Below, piece after piece: positions 25,194-39,000 of a stretch of DNA of 64,000 nt. Both the position numbers and the translations under genes were made by a program. Below the pieces are notes generated by a model. It was not told the DNA's origin. It ran no database searches and was given only the letters and a program-made list of their open reading frames with translations. The stretch's first letter is position 1, and each line of letters starts with the position of its first letter. Where the stretch lies: NCBI GenBank assembly GCA_023374025.1, contig SIJG01000030.1:771516-835515 (forward strand), read 5' to 3'. The stretch comes from Heterodera schachtii. Lineage: Eukaryota > Nematoda > Chromadorea > Rhabditida > Heteroderidae.

Positions 25194-25778
25194 TAGGGAT
25201 GCGATTTTTAGGTTTTTACTTATTTTTTTCCTGAGCTCCCCGTGGCCTGAAACGTACGAAAAATATGTTTTTTTGGGCTGTTGTTAAGCTACTTTTCGAG
25301 TTATTAGCACCTATTTTCTAGGTTTCTATTTTTAGCACCTAAAAAACCTAAAAAAATTTTAAAAACTCATTTTCACCTATTTTGGCGTTTTTCCCAAAAT
25401 TTGTTAACAAAAATGCAATAAAAACGAAAAATATATCCCTAAGAATCGACCCAAAAATTATTTAAAAAAATACACCCCTAAAAATCAACCCGAAAATTTT
25501 CAAAAAACACACCCCTGAGAAATGAAAAATTTTGTCAAAAATTCATCTCCAAAATTTATTTGTTTATTTCTTGACGAGAATTTTTGATTTACTAATTATT
25601 TGTTTAAATACGGATTTGGCATAATATTTTTGCTTTTTGAAGAAAATTTTCGATTTTACACCCTTAAATTTGGAACTTTTTGGCACCTATTTTCCCATTT
25701 TTAGCACCTATTTTGGGGGTTTTTTAGAACCTAAAACCTACTTATTTTGGCAGTTTTTAGAACCTAAAAATCGCATCC
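25194..25778 (+). mobile_element. hAT-like MITE with 18-bp perfect terminal inverted repeats
   Basis: The left end TAGGGATGCGATTTTTAGG is mirrored at the right end by AACCTAAAAATCGCATCC. Eighteen bases pair exactly (25197-25214 with 25761-25778). The TAGGG start fits the hAT-type YARNG consensus. The ~585-bp interior has no transposase frame, only family words (CGTGGCCTGAAACGTACG, AATGCAATAAAAACGAAAAA). The outermost 3' bases have decayed (CATCCAAA instead of CATCCCTA) and no 8-bp target duplication is recognisable. Confidence 0.7.
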
Positions 25779-26844
25779 AAATTTTTGCTCAATTTAAATT
25801 TTTCATATGTTTAATTTTATAATGTTTTTTTAATTTACTAATGTTTAAAGAAATTTCAAATAAAAATATATGAATTAAAGTTGGTTTTATCTTAATTATT
25901 AACGAACATTTATTTACCATTTCTTACCAACATATTTTTTTTATTTCAGCGAAAGAATAACTTATAATAATTTAAGTAATAGATAAAACAATTCTTTGTT
26001 AATCATTTAAATTTAAAATAATAAATAAATGTCTTATGCCATTAGATTTATATCCGTAAGTTAATCGGAAGAGACTTTTCCAACTTCAAGTTTGGTTCAG
26101 TGGTTTTTCGCCATTTATAAATTCGTTTATTTCGAAAGAGTAATTTCTGATAAATTACTTTACTCTTGCAGTTCAAAATTCTCATGGAAATAATTTTTTA
26201 TGTTTTACGGAACAAAATTTATTTACCTTAACAAATTTAATTTTTTTGATCTATTATTCATAAATTGATATTTAGTTAATTTTTTTAAAAAGCTTGAACT
26301 TACTTTCCCAACTATTTAATACTTAATTATTTTAAGTTAAACATTTTTTTCGATTCCATTAAAGAAAAAAGTTACTTTTTTATTGAATAAATATAGACTC
26401 GCATAGCTATCTTCAGATATATAATTCACTAAAGTTTTAAGTAAGTTGTAAAAATTTGATATCTTTTTTAATTAGAATAATATAGCATTTATTAATATAA
26501 TTGCAAAATTTATTTATAATTTTTTTTACTTTATTGGTTTGGGTTAATAATTTTTTGCGCGCTGGGTTCTCATTTAATTTGAAGTTTAGCAAATTTTTGG
26601 AGTTTTTGACTTTTTAATGAAAATATAGAAACTAACTCTTGTATTCTGGATGTTTCCAAACAAATAAATTTTCCATGCAATTTTATTAAAAAAAGTTTTT
26701 CATATAATTTACTTTTTAGGACGAATACTTTTTTTATGATTTGTTTTTTATTTTATTAATTTGTCAGATTCTTTCTTTCTTTCTTTTTTTTATTGTAAGG
26801 CAAATTTTGTGTTCAAAACTTATCAAAGCTTGTGCTCTCAGTTT

Positions 26845-26960
26845 TATTCAGTCAGTAATTTGTGTTGCGGTAAAGCAGATTTTTAGCTGCATATTTCTGT
26901 GTATTGCTGGTTCTTTGTTATGTTTTTTTGCAGCCAGAATTAACAAATTTTATATTTAAT
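26845..26960 (+). repeat. Degenerate direct repeat, partner of 3160-3275
   Basis: See the partner entry. Here the copy overlaps a 72-codon + frame (26741-26959) that is probably chance. It contains GTGTTGCGGTAAAGCAGATT and TTGCAGCCAGAATTAAC words matching the partner in order. Confidence 0.4.
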
Positions 26961-28080
26961 TTATAACATATCTTTCTTTGACAATAATCCATATTTCTTA
27001 ATTTATTATTAAAATTTTATATTCATTGGATAAGTTTATATTAAAATCATAAATAGATATTTAATTAAATTTAATTGAAACTCTTGAACTATAATTCGTG
27101 TTTTTTATAGGTTTACAGGCAAAACATACAATGTTTATTGTTTTAATTTATTGATATATTCTTTAAATTAGAATGGAGTGTAATTGAATGTTTAATGAGC
27201 GAATATTTATTAATTGTTTAATTATCGATCTCACTGCATTTATATGTTTTTTAACATTTTCAACAAAAATGATTATACCTTTTTAATAATTTTAACAATT
27301 ATCACTCCAAATCTTTGTTGGTTTGCCAAATTAATATTTAATACATTTTTATAATTTTCCTCTAATCACAGAAATGTTGCACGATTGATGCAAAAATTAT
27401 TATGATTTAAATAGCTTTACTTCTCTATTCCGCTTTTCTTTAATTTATGCAAATTTTTAAAATAAATTTTTATAAATTATTTTATAAATAAAATAAGAAA
27501 TGTAAAATTTAAGGTTCTCTCGTTGTATTTGTCTTTGAATCGAGATAACACGAGGTAACATCTTACTGCAACTTTCGGCTTCATTTTATGTTAGATTTTT
27601 AGTAAAACTAAAAATTTATTTACTCTTAATTCATAGATTTAAAAAAAAAATTTTCTATACCAGTTGTATAAATGCGAGATTTTTATCCGTTATAATGAAT
27701 ATTTAAATATGATAAGGTTTTTAATAATTATAAGGACAAGTAACTGGATTTTTATCAAGGATTTTTCTCAAAACCAAAACAATTACGAAATAATAATAAA
27801 ATGATGCAAATAATCTTTTATATAAATGTGTATTTGTTTTTAGTTTAATTTAATGTAATAATAAACGTATAAAATATAAATTAATAGATATATCTTTTTC
27901 AAATACTCGACTTTTATCCAAAAATATATTGAAAATTCATATAAATACCATTGTCAAATGGAAGAATTAGAGATTAATTTTTTGTTTTTTTATCAATTTG
28001 TGATTTATATTTTCAAATCTGGTAATAAATATTGAAACATCAATGTTTGCTTTTCATAAATTTGTCAAAAAAACGGAATT

Positions 28081-28326
28081 CTTGTCTCTCTCACTTTCGC
28101 TCTCTCATTCTCTTTCTCTCTCTTTCTCTCTTTCTCACTCTCTTTTTCTTTCTGTCTCTCTTTTTTTCTTTCTCTCGTTTTTTCACTCTCTCTCTCTCTC
28201 GTTGATCTCTCTCGCTCTCTTTTTCTCTCTCTCGCTCTCTCTCATTCTCTCTCTTTTTCTCGTTCTCACTTTCTCTCTTTTTCTTTCTATCTCTCTTTTT
28301 TTTCTCTCGCTCTCTCTCTCTCTCCC
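28081..28326 (+). repeat. CT-rich low-complexity tract (imperfect microsatellite)
   Basis: About 245 bases are almost pure pyrimidine, mostly CTCTCT interrupted by TTT runs and occasional G or A. The resulting Leu/Ser open frame is an artefact of the repeat. Such a homopurine:homopyrimidine tract could form triplex DNA, but nothing here shows a role. Confidence 0.9.
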
Positions 28327-29968
28327 CTTTCTATAGAAACATTTTTCTGAAATGCGCTGAGTTCAGAAAATTCTTCATAGATTAATCATTTTGTATATAA
28401 AATTTTGTTTATATTTTGAAATGATGAAATCTTATATAAATTTATTTTAAATTACTTATTCGAAACTATCATTTATATGGATGCCCATTAGTTTTTTGTC
28501 GAATATTTCTGTTAAGGGCTACTCGTTTTCTAAACACTGACAGATTAACTTTTTTTAAATTATTTTTATAAAGAATTTTTACTAAAATAACGCATTTTTA
28601 TTATGGTAAATATGATTGATTATAATAAAAGAATATTCTTTCATTTTTTTATTGTTATATAATTTATTATTTATCCTTGTTATAAAATTAGATTTGTTAA
28701 TTTTATAATGAATAAATTTTTATTCTCTTGTTCATCTTTTGTAATTTGAACTCACAATCAGTCAAGTTTACGATTCAGCTAGATTTTTTGAAGTCATAAT
28801 TAACTTTCATTTTATTTAAAAATATCTAGCGAGGATAACACTGTATTATGCAAAAATATTACCGGTGCCAATAAAATTTAAATTGCTGTTATTTTATTTA
28901 AAAAAATTGTTAAACTTCTAGACTTTCAGTTTTCTCTCAAGTAAACAGTTGCACTTTAATTTAATTGTTTATTTTATTTTTTACGAATTGCTCCTTGTAT
29001 ACCTTAATTGTTTGAATGCTTTTATAACGGAATATTTTTATATTCGACTGCTGAATAAGAAATTAGTTATTTTAATAGCCAATTAATTACCTGGCCAAAA
29101 CATGCGATGAGACTGACCACATATCAATGCGACAGGAATTTCAGAAACATCTTTTTCACATAACTTAATTACTTTTATAAATATTTGTTTTCTTTGCAAT
29201 TCATTATTCTTTATTTCTAATATTTTTTTATGTTGAGTCTTTCAGAGTCTAATTGTCGTTACTTAATTGACATTAATCATCTTCGTTGAATATTTTTTAT
29301 TGTAACATTTAGCTTTTAATATAAATGAAATTTTGAAATAATGGTTCATTAAATTTTTCTTGTTAATAACATTAGTTGTTACTTTGATCTTTTGTATATT
29401 ATTTAATTATACATTTGCAACTGTGAAAATATTTTTTTATTTTATTAAAATATCTTCATTCATATAATTTTCATAATGGTTAATTAGATTTTTTGATTTG
29501 TTAATAATTTTTCAAAATATCTTAATATAATAAATTAAATTTAGACTCAATTTGCCTATTTCAAGAAATAATATATTATTTACTTATTCTTCTTTTTAAG
29601 AAAATTGCTATAAATATAAAAAATACTCTTTTTTATATATTTTTTACTTTTATTGATTTCAATATTCTTACAATGGCAGTTCGTGCAATAAAAAAAGTTA
29701 AAGTTCTTTTCCATAAATGAAAATTTTTTAAAAAATTAAATTTTTCAAAAATATATATAATCAGAAGCCCATTGACCTTTCCTAATGTTTATTTTTTATT
29801 TTAATTATGACTTAATTAATAAACATTAAAAATAAATTAAATTATTTTTTATTGAATGCATTCAGCAGCCTGCATTAATTCTATTTATGAAATCTTAAAT
29901 TAAATTTATGTACATAATTTGATTCAAGGTGGGTGTTGTTGTTTTTGGCGGAGACCTTTTGATTAAAC

Positions 29969-30157
29969 ATTGCCAGGAGAAAAAGCAATTTTTTAAATTT
30001 AATTTTTTTCTTTTAAATTAATTGTATTTTATTTTAAAATAAAATTCCTCGTCATGATGCTCACAATCAGTATTGTAAAAAAGATGATTCTTTAGCTTCT
30101 CAACTTAGATAATGTTATAAATTATTGGGTTATTAAAAATAATCGTTTATCGTCGTT
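29969..30157 (+). repeat. Direct repeat unit, copy 1 (partner 30587-30780)
   Basis: Starts CATTGCCAGGAGAAAAAGCA and includes AGTATTGTAAAAAAGATG and CTTCTCAACTTAGATAATG, and ends near TATCGTCGTT. The partner 618 bp downstream matches throughout with a few small indels. The 430-bp spacer contains no gene I can support. Confidence 0.7.
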
Positions 30158-30586
30158 AAGCATTTTATTATATTTACATTTACCTCTTTGCAATTATACA
30201 ATATGCTAAAAAAGATTTGTTTGTCTAATCTTTATAAATGTTCGTCTTTTTTACATATTTAATTTTTTTAATAATTTTATAATATTTTTCTTAAGTTATT
30301 CTTTTCATATCATCATGTATTTATTCTTTACATTATCGAAACTAAATCAAAATAACTATGTACTTAATTCATCAATGTATGTATGAAGGGCTCATCCTAT
30401 CAGATGCTGACATAAGTAGCGCACATCATTTGAAATTTTTTTTTTGCGTTTGTTTTTCAATTAAAATTAACAATCATGATTCTTATTGTGCACCTGTATG
30501 TATAATTTTAAGGTTTTTTTCTCTCATTTTCATTAAATATTTCTATACTCTCGCCTCATAGCATAATTTTTACTAAAATCAAAACT

Positions 30587-30780
30587 CATTGCCATGAGAA
30601 AAAGCAATTTAATTTGTTAATTTGTTAAATTAATTGTATTTCAATTTATATTTAAATTAGAATTCCTCGACATGATGATCACGTCAGTATTGTAAAAAAG
30701 ATGTGACATTTCTTTAGCTTCTCAACTCAGATAATGTTATAAATTATTGGGTTATTAAAAATAGTTGTGTATATCGTCGT
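30587..30780 (+). repeat. Direct repeat unit, copy 2 (partner 29969-30157)
   Basis: Starts CATTGCCATGAGAAAAAGCA and ends near TATATCGTCGTC. The long shared word ATAATGTTATAAATTATTGG shows recent duplication relative to other repeats in this region. The + frame that begins just after it (30793-31047) is low-complexity. Confidence 0.7.
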
Positions 30781-32049
30781 CATTTCTATTATTTGGCTGT
30801 ACATATTATTTTTGCAATTTTTATTTATTCATTTTTTTATAAGTGTGATATATTAAGTTATTTATTTTATTATATGGTAGCATTTGTGACTTTAGCTTTT
30901 ATGAATTTTGTAAAAATAACTTCTCCCATATTTATTGAAGATAGATGCTTAATAATTCTTACTTATAATTATACCTATTTATTGTTCTTATTCATTTACA
31001 AAGTTTTTTTTTATTTAAATTTTATTTATTACAAAATAATTTTGTAATTTTTAAAGAAATCACAATTTCTTATTATTCACATTTGTGTATAAAAGTTGTT
31101 AAGGTTTTATTTTTAATTTATTTCCATTAAATAAGTTTTATACTCGCGCTAAGGTAGCGAAATTATCCTACCTTTTTTCCATTTGCAGACATATACATTT
31201 AAACCTATTAGGATTAGCTTTGTCTTTTATCTTCATATTTCTTATGGCTTTCTGAATGATTTTACACAGGTTTATTTGCCACTATTTATTTTTACCTGCA
31301 TTATACTATTTATTAGAATTTAATTTTTTTTAATTTTAGGTAAAATATTAATAAGCCTATTTGTATGAAATTAGCAATATTATTGTCTATGTTTAAAATT
31401 AAGTAAAATTAACAAATACATGATATTTAGTTAATGTCAGTATATTTTTCTTATTTTTTGCAATAATACAAAAATAAACTCTCTGCTTTTCAAATTCAAA
31501 ATACAATTTTATGCGTGATAATAAATAATTTATATATCTTTTTGATCTTAGGATTAGGTTCTGTCAAATAAATTTCTTATTTTAATTTATTTTATATTTA
31601 TTTATTTTTCTTTAATTTTATATTGATATTTATGAATTGTTATTCATAAAAATTGAAAACATTATAAATTGGTAATATTCTATTATATACTTGTTTAATT
31701 GATCTTATTTTCCAAAAATATGAGCCTGCAGAAAAATAGTACATTATATATTATAGTTTTTTAAATTTGAAATTTAAATATCTTTGGAAAAAATAATTTA
31801 TTGGTTTTAAATTTGTACATTTACATTATATTGAACATCTATGTTTGCTAGGAGTACTTAATGCTTTAAGAAATTTAGTTGCTAAGAATACTGTTTTGAC
31901 GCAGAAGATCACGATAGCGCTCTTTGGCAATACATTTTTTTTATTTATTAACAATTTTAATATATATTTAATAATTTAATGTTTGAAATTTTTGTAAGAT
32001 ATTCAAGTAAAATCTTTAACATTTTTTTATTGTTATTTTGGCTTTATTT

Positions 32050-32254
32050 TCGGCAAACAAAACAGGGGCCAGTGCCCGCAGTTGTCCTCTTTCTGGGAGA
32101 GTTTGTACCCGAAATTGCGTCCAGTGCCGTTTTTAACATTCTTTTTAGTTCATTTTTAGGAAAATTCTTAGGTTTAAATTCTTCATATCACATATGGACT
32201 GATTCAATATGTAATACCACTTGCTCCGTTATTTGTCCTCATTTATTTCACTAA
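32050..32254. pseudogene. Exon-like islet open in several frames
   Basis: A GC-rich core (32062-32135) interrupts T-rich DNA. The + frame includes QGPVPAVVLFLGEFVPEI. A minus frame ending near 32052 reads MLKTALDAISGTNSPRKRT.., then GTGPCFVCRK and stop, with a basic stretch and a CxxC-type end that look like a real C-terminus. I prefer the minus reading, possibly a transposon-derived relic, but cannot prove it. Confidence 0.3.
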
Positions 32255-33415
32255 TTAAATTGTAATTATTATTAGATTATTTTCTTAGATTGAAAATTAT
32301 ATAATTTTTGCATATAAGTATGTTTTTTACAGGCAAGTTCATCCGATTAATAGTAAAGCGGATAACTTCTCTACTTATGTATTCCAGACGGGTAAATTAT
32401 TTAACAAAAAATCTCAAAATTATATTGTCTTTATTAACATAAAAATAAAATTCAACAAAAACTGTATACAAAATTTAGCACAATATTAATTCTGAATTAG
32501 ACCCTTTTCAAATATTGATTTAAATATTTTAGATGAATTTATAAATTTTTTTCAATTTAATTGATTTTTTTCCGATTTAGTTTTAAAAAGTAATTGATTG
32601 TCTTAGTTTTTAATATTTTATTGCTTCATAATTTTCCTCTTTAATATTCGTTCTATAAAATTCACTTATATTTATTTTCATTAATTTTAAAGAGAAATTC
32701 GTTAAAATTCTCAATTGCATGTTTCAATGACAAATTTACTTAATGAATTGGTGACCCCGGTGTGTTTTTTCTGTTTGGTGGGGGTTGAAAACCCTTAATT
32801 TTGTTTGTTTTGTCAACTGTTTCTGTTGAATCGTGCGTTTCTGTTGAGTTGCTTGCTTAATGGTATTAAATTATTAATTTTCACATTCTTTTTTCATCTG
32901 TTGCATATTTAGCATTTTCGCAAGATTCTTTAGCCTTTTAAAATTTATTTTTCTTTAAGTTTAATTTTCAATTTATTTTTTCATTATTATTCCACCATAA
33001 ATTATTTAATTTTTTATCATTTATGGTTGCTTGACTGTTAATTAATAGTTTTAAAAATCATTACAATAAATAAAAAAATTTGGAAATCTTTTAAAAGGCT
33101 TATTTTATAATTTTGGGAAGAGCCCAACTCGCCGTGTGAGTTGATTGAGCTCCATACTTTTTAGTCACGCACCAAAAGAAAAAGTATGCGTGCTATATTT
33201 GCAAAATATTTAATTAGCATGAATTTTAATGATCCTAGCTTTAATATTGTTGATAAAAATTTTATAACTGCTTTAATTTAATTTATATTATAAAAATAAT
33301 TTTTTTTTTATTTCCGAGGTTATACGAAACTTTTAAAAATATGTAGAATTTTAATTTTTAATCAACTGCCATTTTTGTTTTTCAGTAAAGCATTTTAATT
33401 TTCATTTGTATTTTT

Positions 33416-33547
33416 TTAGGTTGGGTTGAAACATTTGTAGTTTAATTGTTCTTCTTCTTTGGTCCGCTTCGGCGTGGCGGCGCCGTGAATCACACGCGTC
33501 CTGTCTCCAACGATTTTTCTTCCTCCCCGTCCATACGAGGGGGCCAT
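33416..33547 (-). CDS. 43-codon small frame in a GC-rich islet
   Basis: An ATG at 33547-33545 in a strong context (AACATGGCC) opens a frame beginning MAPSYGRGGRKIVGDRTRV and ending in a TAA at 33418-33416. The first ~100 bp are GC-rich with C/G third positions, unlike anything within several kb. The peptide is basic, with GRGGRK near the start and a KRTKEEE segment. It may be a first exon, a micro-ORF or a relic. An overlapping 61-codon frame (33402-33587) is considered a shadow. No family is recognised. Confidence 0.35.
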   Translation of the reverse strand: MAPSYGRGGRKIVGDRTRVIHGAATPKRTKEEEQLNYKCFNPT

Positions 33548-35683
33548 GTTCCAAATATATTGAATTTTTTTTATTAAAAAATTTCAAATAGTAAACATTT
33601 GCAAGTGTGGGATAAGCAAATGTTTTTGATTAGTGATTGTTTGAATATGAGGAAATTTAATAATTTTTCATCTTTTCTATGTGGCGGTGGAATAGAAAAT
33701 ATTATGACTTAATTGATTCCGATTCTTTTATGTGAATTTCATCTATTCTTTTTCCATAGTTTTTTGTTATAATTAATATGGCATTGATTAAATTTTATTG
33801 TTTTTATGCTTTAATGTGAGAAACTTTACGTCCAAAAATGGATCAAGTATTGGTCTCACAATTGCTTGACGTGTTTAGGCCGATCTTCATGCACATTAAA
33901 TGATACGATTTATGCAACATTTGCGTTATTTTATATTTAATTAAGTCCATTTTATAAAATATTCATTTTATTGACAAATATTAAATAAGATTTATTAATT
34001 GAAGTTTTTTAAAAAAAAATTTTATCTATTGTTTATAAATGCATAGAGAAATAAGAAATTATTAATTATATATCAAATAATATTTACTCAGGTTGAGTGG
34101 GTTCTTTTCCAACAACAATAAAGGCCAGTGCTTAATATTAAAATTGAAACAATTTAAAATAATATTTTTTTCTAAAATGTTTTATACAATAAATATAATA
34201 AAGCCATTTTTTTTTTGCCTTTGGATGTTATTTTAAAAAATATTTAGTTATTTTATGTTTATACGAATGTTAAATTTTGATATTAATTTGAGATTTTTTT
34301 AAAATATATATTGCTGCTATTCAGTGCAAATCAAAGAAAGTATTAATAGTTATTTTTCTGGTTTTTATATTTTAGTATAGTAATTTAAAATATTTTAACC
34401 TTTTTGGTTTTTTAAGAATCATCTAATTACCTTAAAATTTCAGAAATTTCATTATATTAATTTTGTTGGACTTGACCCAAGTTATGAATTTTATGTGTTA
34501 CATTTTGTTTCGAACCCATTGGCCTTTTTTACGAAACGCACTAGCAAATGATAGCTTCTAAACACGTAGAGCTTTCGAATGATACCAATTTTGAAAAAAT
34601 TAACTGACGAATAAAAAAGTTATGGTCATTCCCATTTCAAATTGTACGAAACGCCATTGTACGAACTGCTATCGACCCAATTTTCACGTTGTTTTATGCA
34701 GATTTTCTTCTATACTAAATGAGCACTAGACATTTTATTTATAAATTTTCTTTCAATAGAACGAAAATATTTTGGTATTTTAATTTATTTCAGTTTAAAA
34801 CTCTTTCTTTCCCATTTCGAATGCATTTTGTTTCATAAAAAAGTTGTCGATATTGTTGCTAAATATAGATTTAAAAGTGTGGAAAATGGCATTTTACATA
34901 CTTTTTTGGTACACCTTATTAATATTTGTTTCGTTTTAATACCCAATTTTTTTTTAGGTCCAATCAATGAAATATTCTCTGATAATCAGAATAATGTTTT
35001 AAATTTTAGCTGCTCTTTCTGCTTCATTTTATTTAGTTAATATAAATTTGAATTAATTTTATTTTTAATTTTAGTCTTGTAAATTAAATAATCATAATAA
35101 TTTTAAAAAATATAGTAAAAAAGTGCAAAAGTGAATTTTTTAAATTTTCCATATTTTTTTTGTATCCTCAATAGTTAAATTTTTATACTATTATGAGCAT
35201 CCTTCATGGTTCTTTTATATTATTTTCTCGCGAAAAAATTCTTCATTTCTCTTGTTTTATTTTTAAATTTTCTTGTAGAAGCGTCAGAATGCAAAATGTG
35301 CGTTTCCGCGTTATTATAATTTCTCATAGAAATAGTTGAATTGGTTTAATATATTTTTCAATTTTTATATTTTGTTTTTATAATTTTTGTTATTTTTAAA
35401 TTTAAATTTAAGTGATATATACTGAAAGAGTACTTGTAAAATAAAGAAATAATAATAAACATTTTTAAACAACATAAAAATAAGATTATAGGAAATATCA
35501 GTTGATTATCGTAATTGATTTTAATTTTGAATGATTTTTTTCAAATAAAATAACTTGTTTATTTATTCTATTTTTACTCAATAATGTTTTTATATTTTCT
35601 GTAATTTGATATATATTTGTGTTTAATTTATGTTGCTTTATTTTAAAGCTTTTTATTTAACTTACAATCATTAATTTTATAAT

Positions 35684-36010
35684 TAGGGCATGAAATTATA
35701 TGCAAATGCATTTTTTTTCCTGGACTGTGGGAGGCTGAAACGCTTGAAAAACATTTTTTAGCTCGGGTTGAAGCTTCTAGGATGACTTTCCATATGCATA
35801 TTTTGCATGTTTATGCATATTTTGCGATTTATGTGCATATTTGCATATTTTGGCATTTCGTGCATATTTTATGTATTTTGGCATTTTTCCAAAAAACCTC
35901 TAATAGAACGGCTCCCAACAGATAAATTGGCCTTTTTTACCTCAAACACCGGAAAATTTTTCAAAAAATAATTTTTTAGCAAAATTTTACGAAAAATATT
36001 GAATAAATTT
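35684..36010 (+). mobile_element. Fragment of a second TAGGG-type repeat family
   Basis: The left end TAGGGCATGAAATTATATGC is reminiscent of the hAT-like family. It is followed by CTGAAACGCTTGAAAAAC, which parallels CTGAAACGTACGAAAAAC in that family. The middle is a degenerate run of GCATATTT words. The 3' part (TTTTTCCAAAAAACCTC, AGAACGGC.CCCA) matches 47645-47740. No closing inverted repeat is visible. Confidence 0.45.
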
Positions 36011-36019
36011 AAATTTTCT

Positions 36020-39000
36020 CAAAAATTACAGGCCCTATTTATAATAAATCAATATTTAATGTTCTTCTATTTGTTATGGGTATATAAGACAAGAAATTAT
36101 AATTCTTTTCTTTTGTCTTTTTGTCCAATTTTCTTCATGTTTATAATTTAGTATTTCTTATCAGCGGAGCAGTCTAATAATTTTAAAATTTTTATTGTTT
36201 AGACTAGTTGATTTATTTCTTTGTTGTAATTAGATAATTCAGTTTGGTCTCATTTTTTTTCAAAATGAGCAATTGTAATTTAAATTTAATTTGAAAATAT
36301 TTTTCACATTTAATTATGCGTTGTTTTTATCACTTTGAAATTATGTATAAAAAATTAAATTCACATTTTTGTATTTTATTTTTGCGAGTGAAATTGTAAG
36401 TCTGTTGTTACCCCAGTCGCTTGTAACATTAATTTATATATTAATTTTATTTATTTTTTAAATAATTGTGTTTTGTATAGTTAATTTTTTTGAAATAACA
36501 GTTTTTGTTAAATAATTTTTACTTCATTAATTTATTCGAATAAATAATTAAGTAAATCTTTTTGTATTATCCATAGAATTAATTATTAAATCTCTTATTA
36601 AAACCTTTCTTTGTTCTTTTCATTTTATCTTATCGCTCAATTAATTTCTTCATATCTCTTGTTTACGGAAAAAGGATAATTTTTGTCAAATAATCTGATC
36701 TATTTTTCTTTTAAATTTAATATTATTTTACATCAATTATTATGTTAAATCTTGTAACGCGCATTTAATGGTATTGAATGAGCATTAATAGAATATTTTA
36801 TTATCGGAAAAACATTCCATTATATGAATTACAATACGAATTTTAAAGGAATTATTATTATTTAAATTATTTTTGGTAATTATTTTGTTCGGATTCTTGG
36901 TTTTTTCAACTAAATACAATAATTTATTTGGGTTATATCTTTCTTTAAGAAAGGATTTTTGATCTAACTTAAAAAATATCAGTACAAGGAACTAGATGAA
37001 ATAAATTTTAGCTACAAATTGTTTTTTTAAATCTACTCTAACTTCTATGGAATACTTAAGTGTTTATAAACAAAGGCAGAATATTTTAATTTTTTTGGCT
37101 TCTTAAATCTTTAATTAATATAAGCTATAACTATTTTTATATGCTTACTTGAGAGCCTTTCTGAAAAATAGGGTTTTTCTAATTATTGCGTTTAACATGT
37201 AAAATATTTTAAAGGAAAATATATTATTTTTGTTATTCCCTTTATCTGATCTTCGATTTAGTCGATAGTTTAAATTCCTTTTCAAGGATAACTGTTAAAT
37301 CATAATGTTAAAATTACTCATTTTCAAATCATTTAGAATTTAAAGTAATTATTTTTTTATTTTCTAGTTAAAAATTTTATATTAAAATAATGATTTTTTA
37401 ACCGACTGATATGATTATAATAATAATTTTTCTTTATTGCTTTTTATTATTAAAGCATATTATTATCCTTTTTTATTGTATTATTGTTAATTTTAGTTTC
37501 ATTGTCACTTTTTTTGAGGTTATGAATTTTATTTAGAATTATTTATAAAATATTTATATATATTTGTTAAATTTAAATTATGTTAAATTATTAAAATTTT
37601 GAACATCAAAACAAAAATTCAAATTTGCTTCTCGGTTTTGAATTGAATTGGTTGTAACTTTAGGTAAAATATACTAATTTTGTTAAAATTGAAATAATAA
37701 CAAATTTTTAACAGGATTAATTTTGGCATTAATATTTTAGGTTCATTGTCACTTTTTATTATTTATAACTTTATTTTTTTTTTAATTCCAATTTATTAAT
37801 TTTTTTATATTAATTATTGCATCATTTTTATATAAATATTATTTTGTTAAATGGCAATAGTCTTGTTATTGTCAATATTATTGTAATGTAAAGCGGAAGA
37901 TATACAATTGATGAGAATCATATATTTTATTTTTAATTATTTAATTTAATTTTGACACATACGACCAATAATTGAATTTTTTTAGCGAAATTGCGGTTCA
38001 TTTTATTTTAACCAATGAATATTAATTTATTTATAAGAATATTTGAATTACTTTAATAGTTCTCTTTAGATATGAAGTTAATCTGATTCTATTTTTTATG
38101 AAAAATTATTTTTAATTTTAATGTACCATTGTGAAGTCAGTATCACTTTTTCTTGATGGATTGGCATCCTAATTTGTCTTCACCTTAAGAAAAAATAATT
38201 ATTTTCTTATATCTAAGTCGCTGCTCTTCTTGAAATCTCTATGATTAATCTTCTTCATGCTCTTTTCTAAATTATCTTTTCAAAATATTTTACATATTAT
38301 TCGAGAAAAATTTGAAGTTTTTTTTTTATGCAACTCTTATTCTTTTCGTTATATATTAATTAATTACCTAAATTCTTTCTTCCATCAATGATTGTCAAAC
38401 AAACTGTTTTTTAAATTTGATGATTTCATTTATTCAGTTATAAACTTCTTTATTTTTTTAGTATTTTAAATTGATAATATTTGCTATTTAGGTGCAATAA
38501 GTCTCTTTTTATTTCAAAATTAAAATTATTTATTTATTTTATTTACAATTTTTTATGTATAATTAATATCTGATTTTTGTCGATTTGGAAGTTGAAAACA
38601 ATGAAAAAACATATTTAGATTATTTTATGTCTTTTACAATTTATTGAGTGTTTCTCTAAGTATTATTGTCTGTTGTACTGGCAAACAATATTTATAACCT
38701 AATTTTATTTATTTTTAAAGAATTGATTTGATTATTCCTGCATATTATAAATAATATAAATATTTCGCTGTGCCAAATTCAATAATTTAATAAAATTCTT
38801 TTTCAACTAATTATTTTCAAGTTTTCACTCCCTCTTTTAGTTTAATTTGAATGTCGATAGGAACAGTTCAAAAAATACTCAATATATTAATGATTTTGGA
38901 TTGATAATAATTCTTAAATTATTTTTCGTTTTATTTTTAAAATTTTATTTTTTATGCTTCGCAAGAAAAAACTGTAATAATTATTAATAAATTATGTAAT

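Noticed and set aside
28043..28336. 97-codon Leu/Ser frame
   Set aside because: Direct product of the CT-rich low-complexity tract.
31146..31165. Word CTAAGGTAGCGAAATT, identical to a universal core of large-subunit rRNA
   Set aside because: The match does not extend on either side and there is no neighbouring rRNA structure. Probably chance, or a fragment too small to call.
32752..32765. GTGACCCCGGTG word resembling the start of a retrotransposon internal region
   Set aside because: No LTR, primer-binding complement or gag frame was found on either side.
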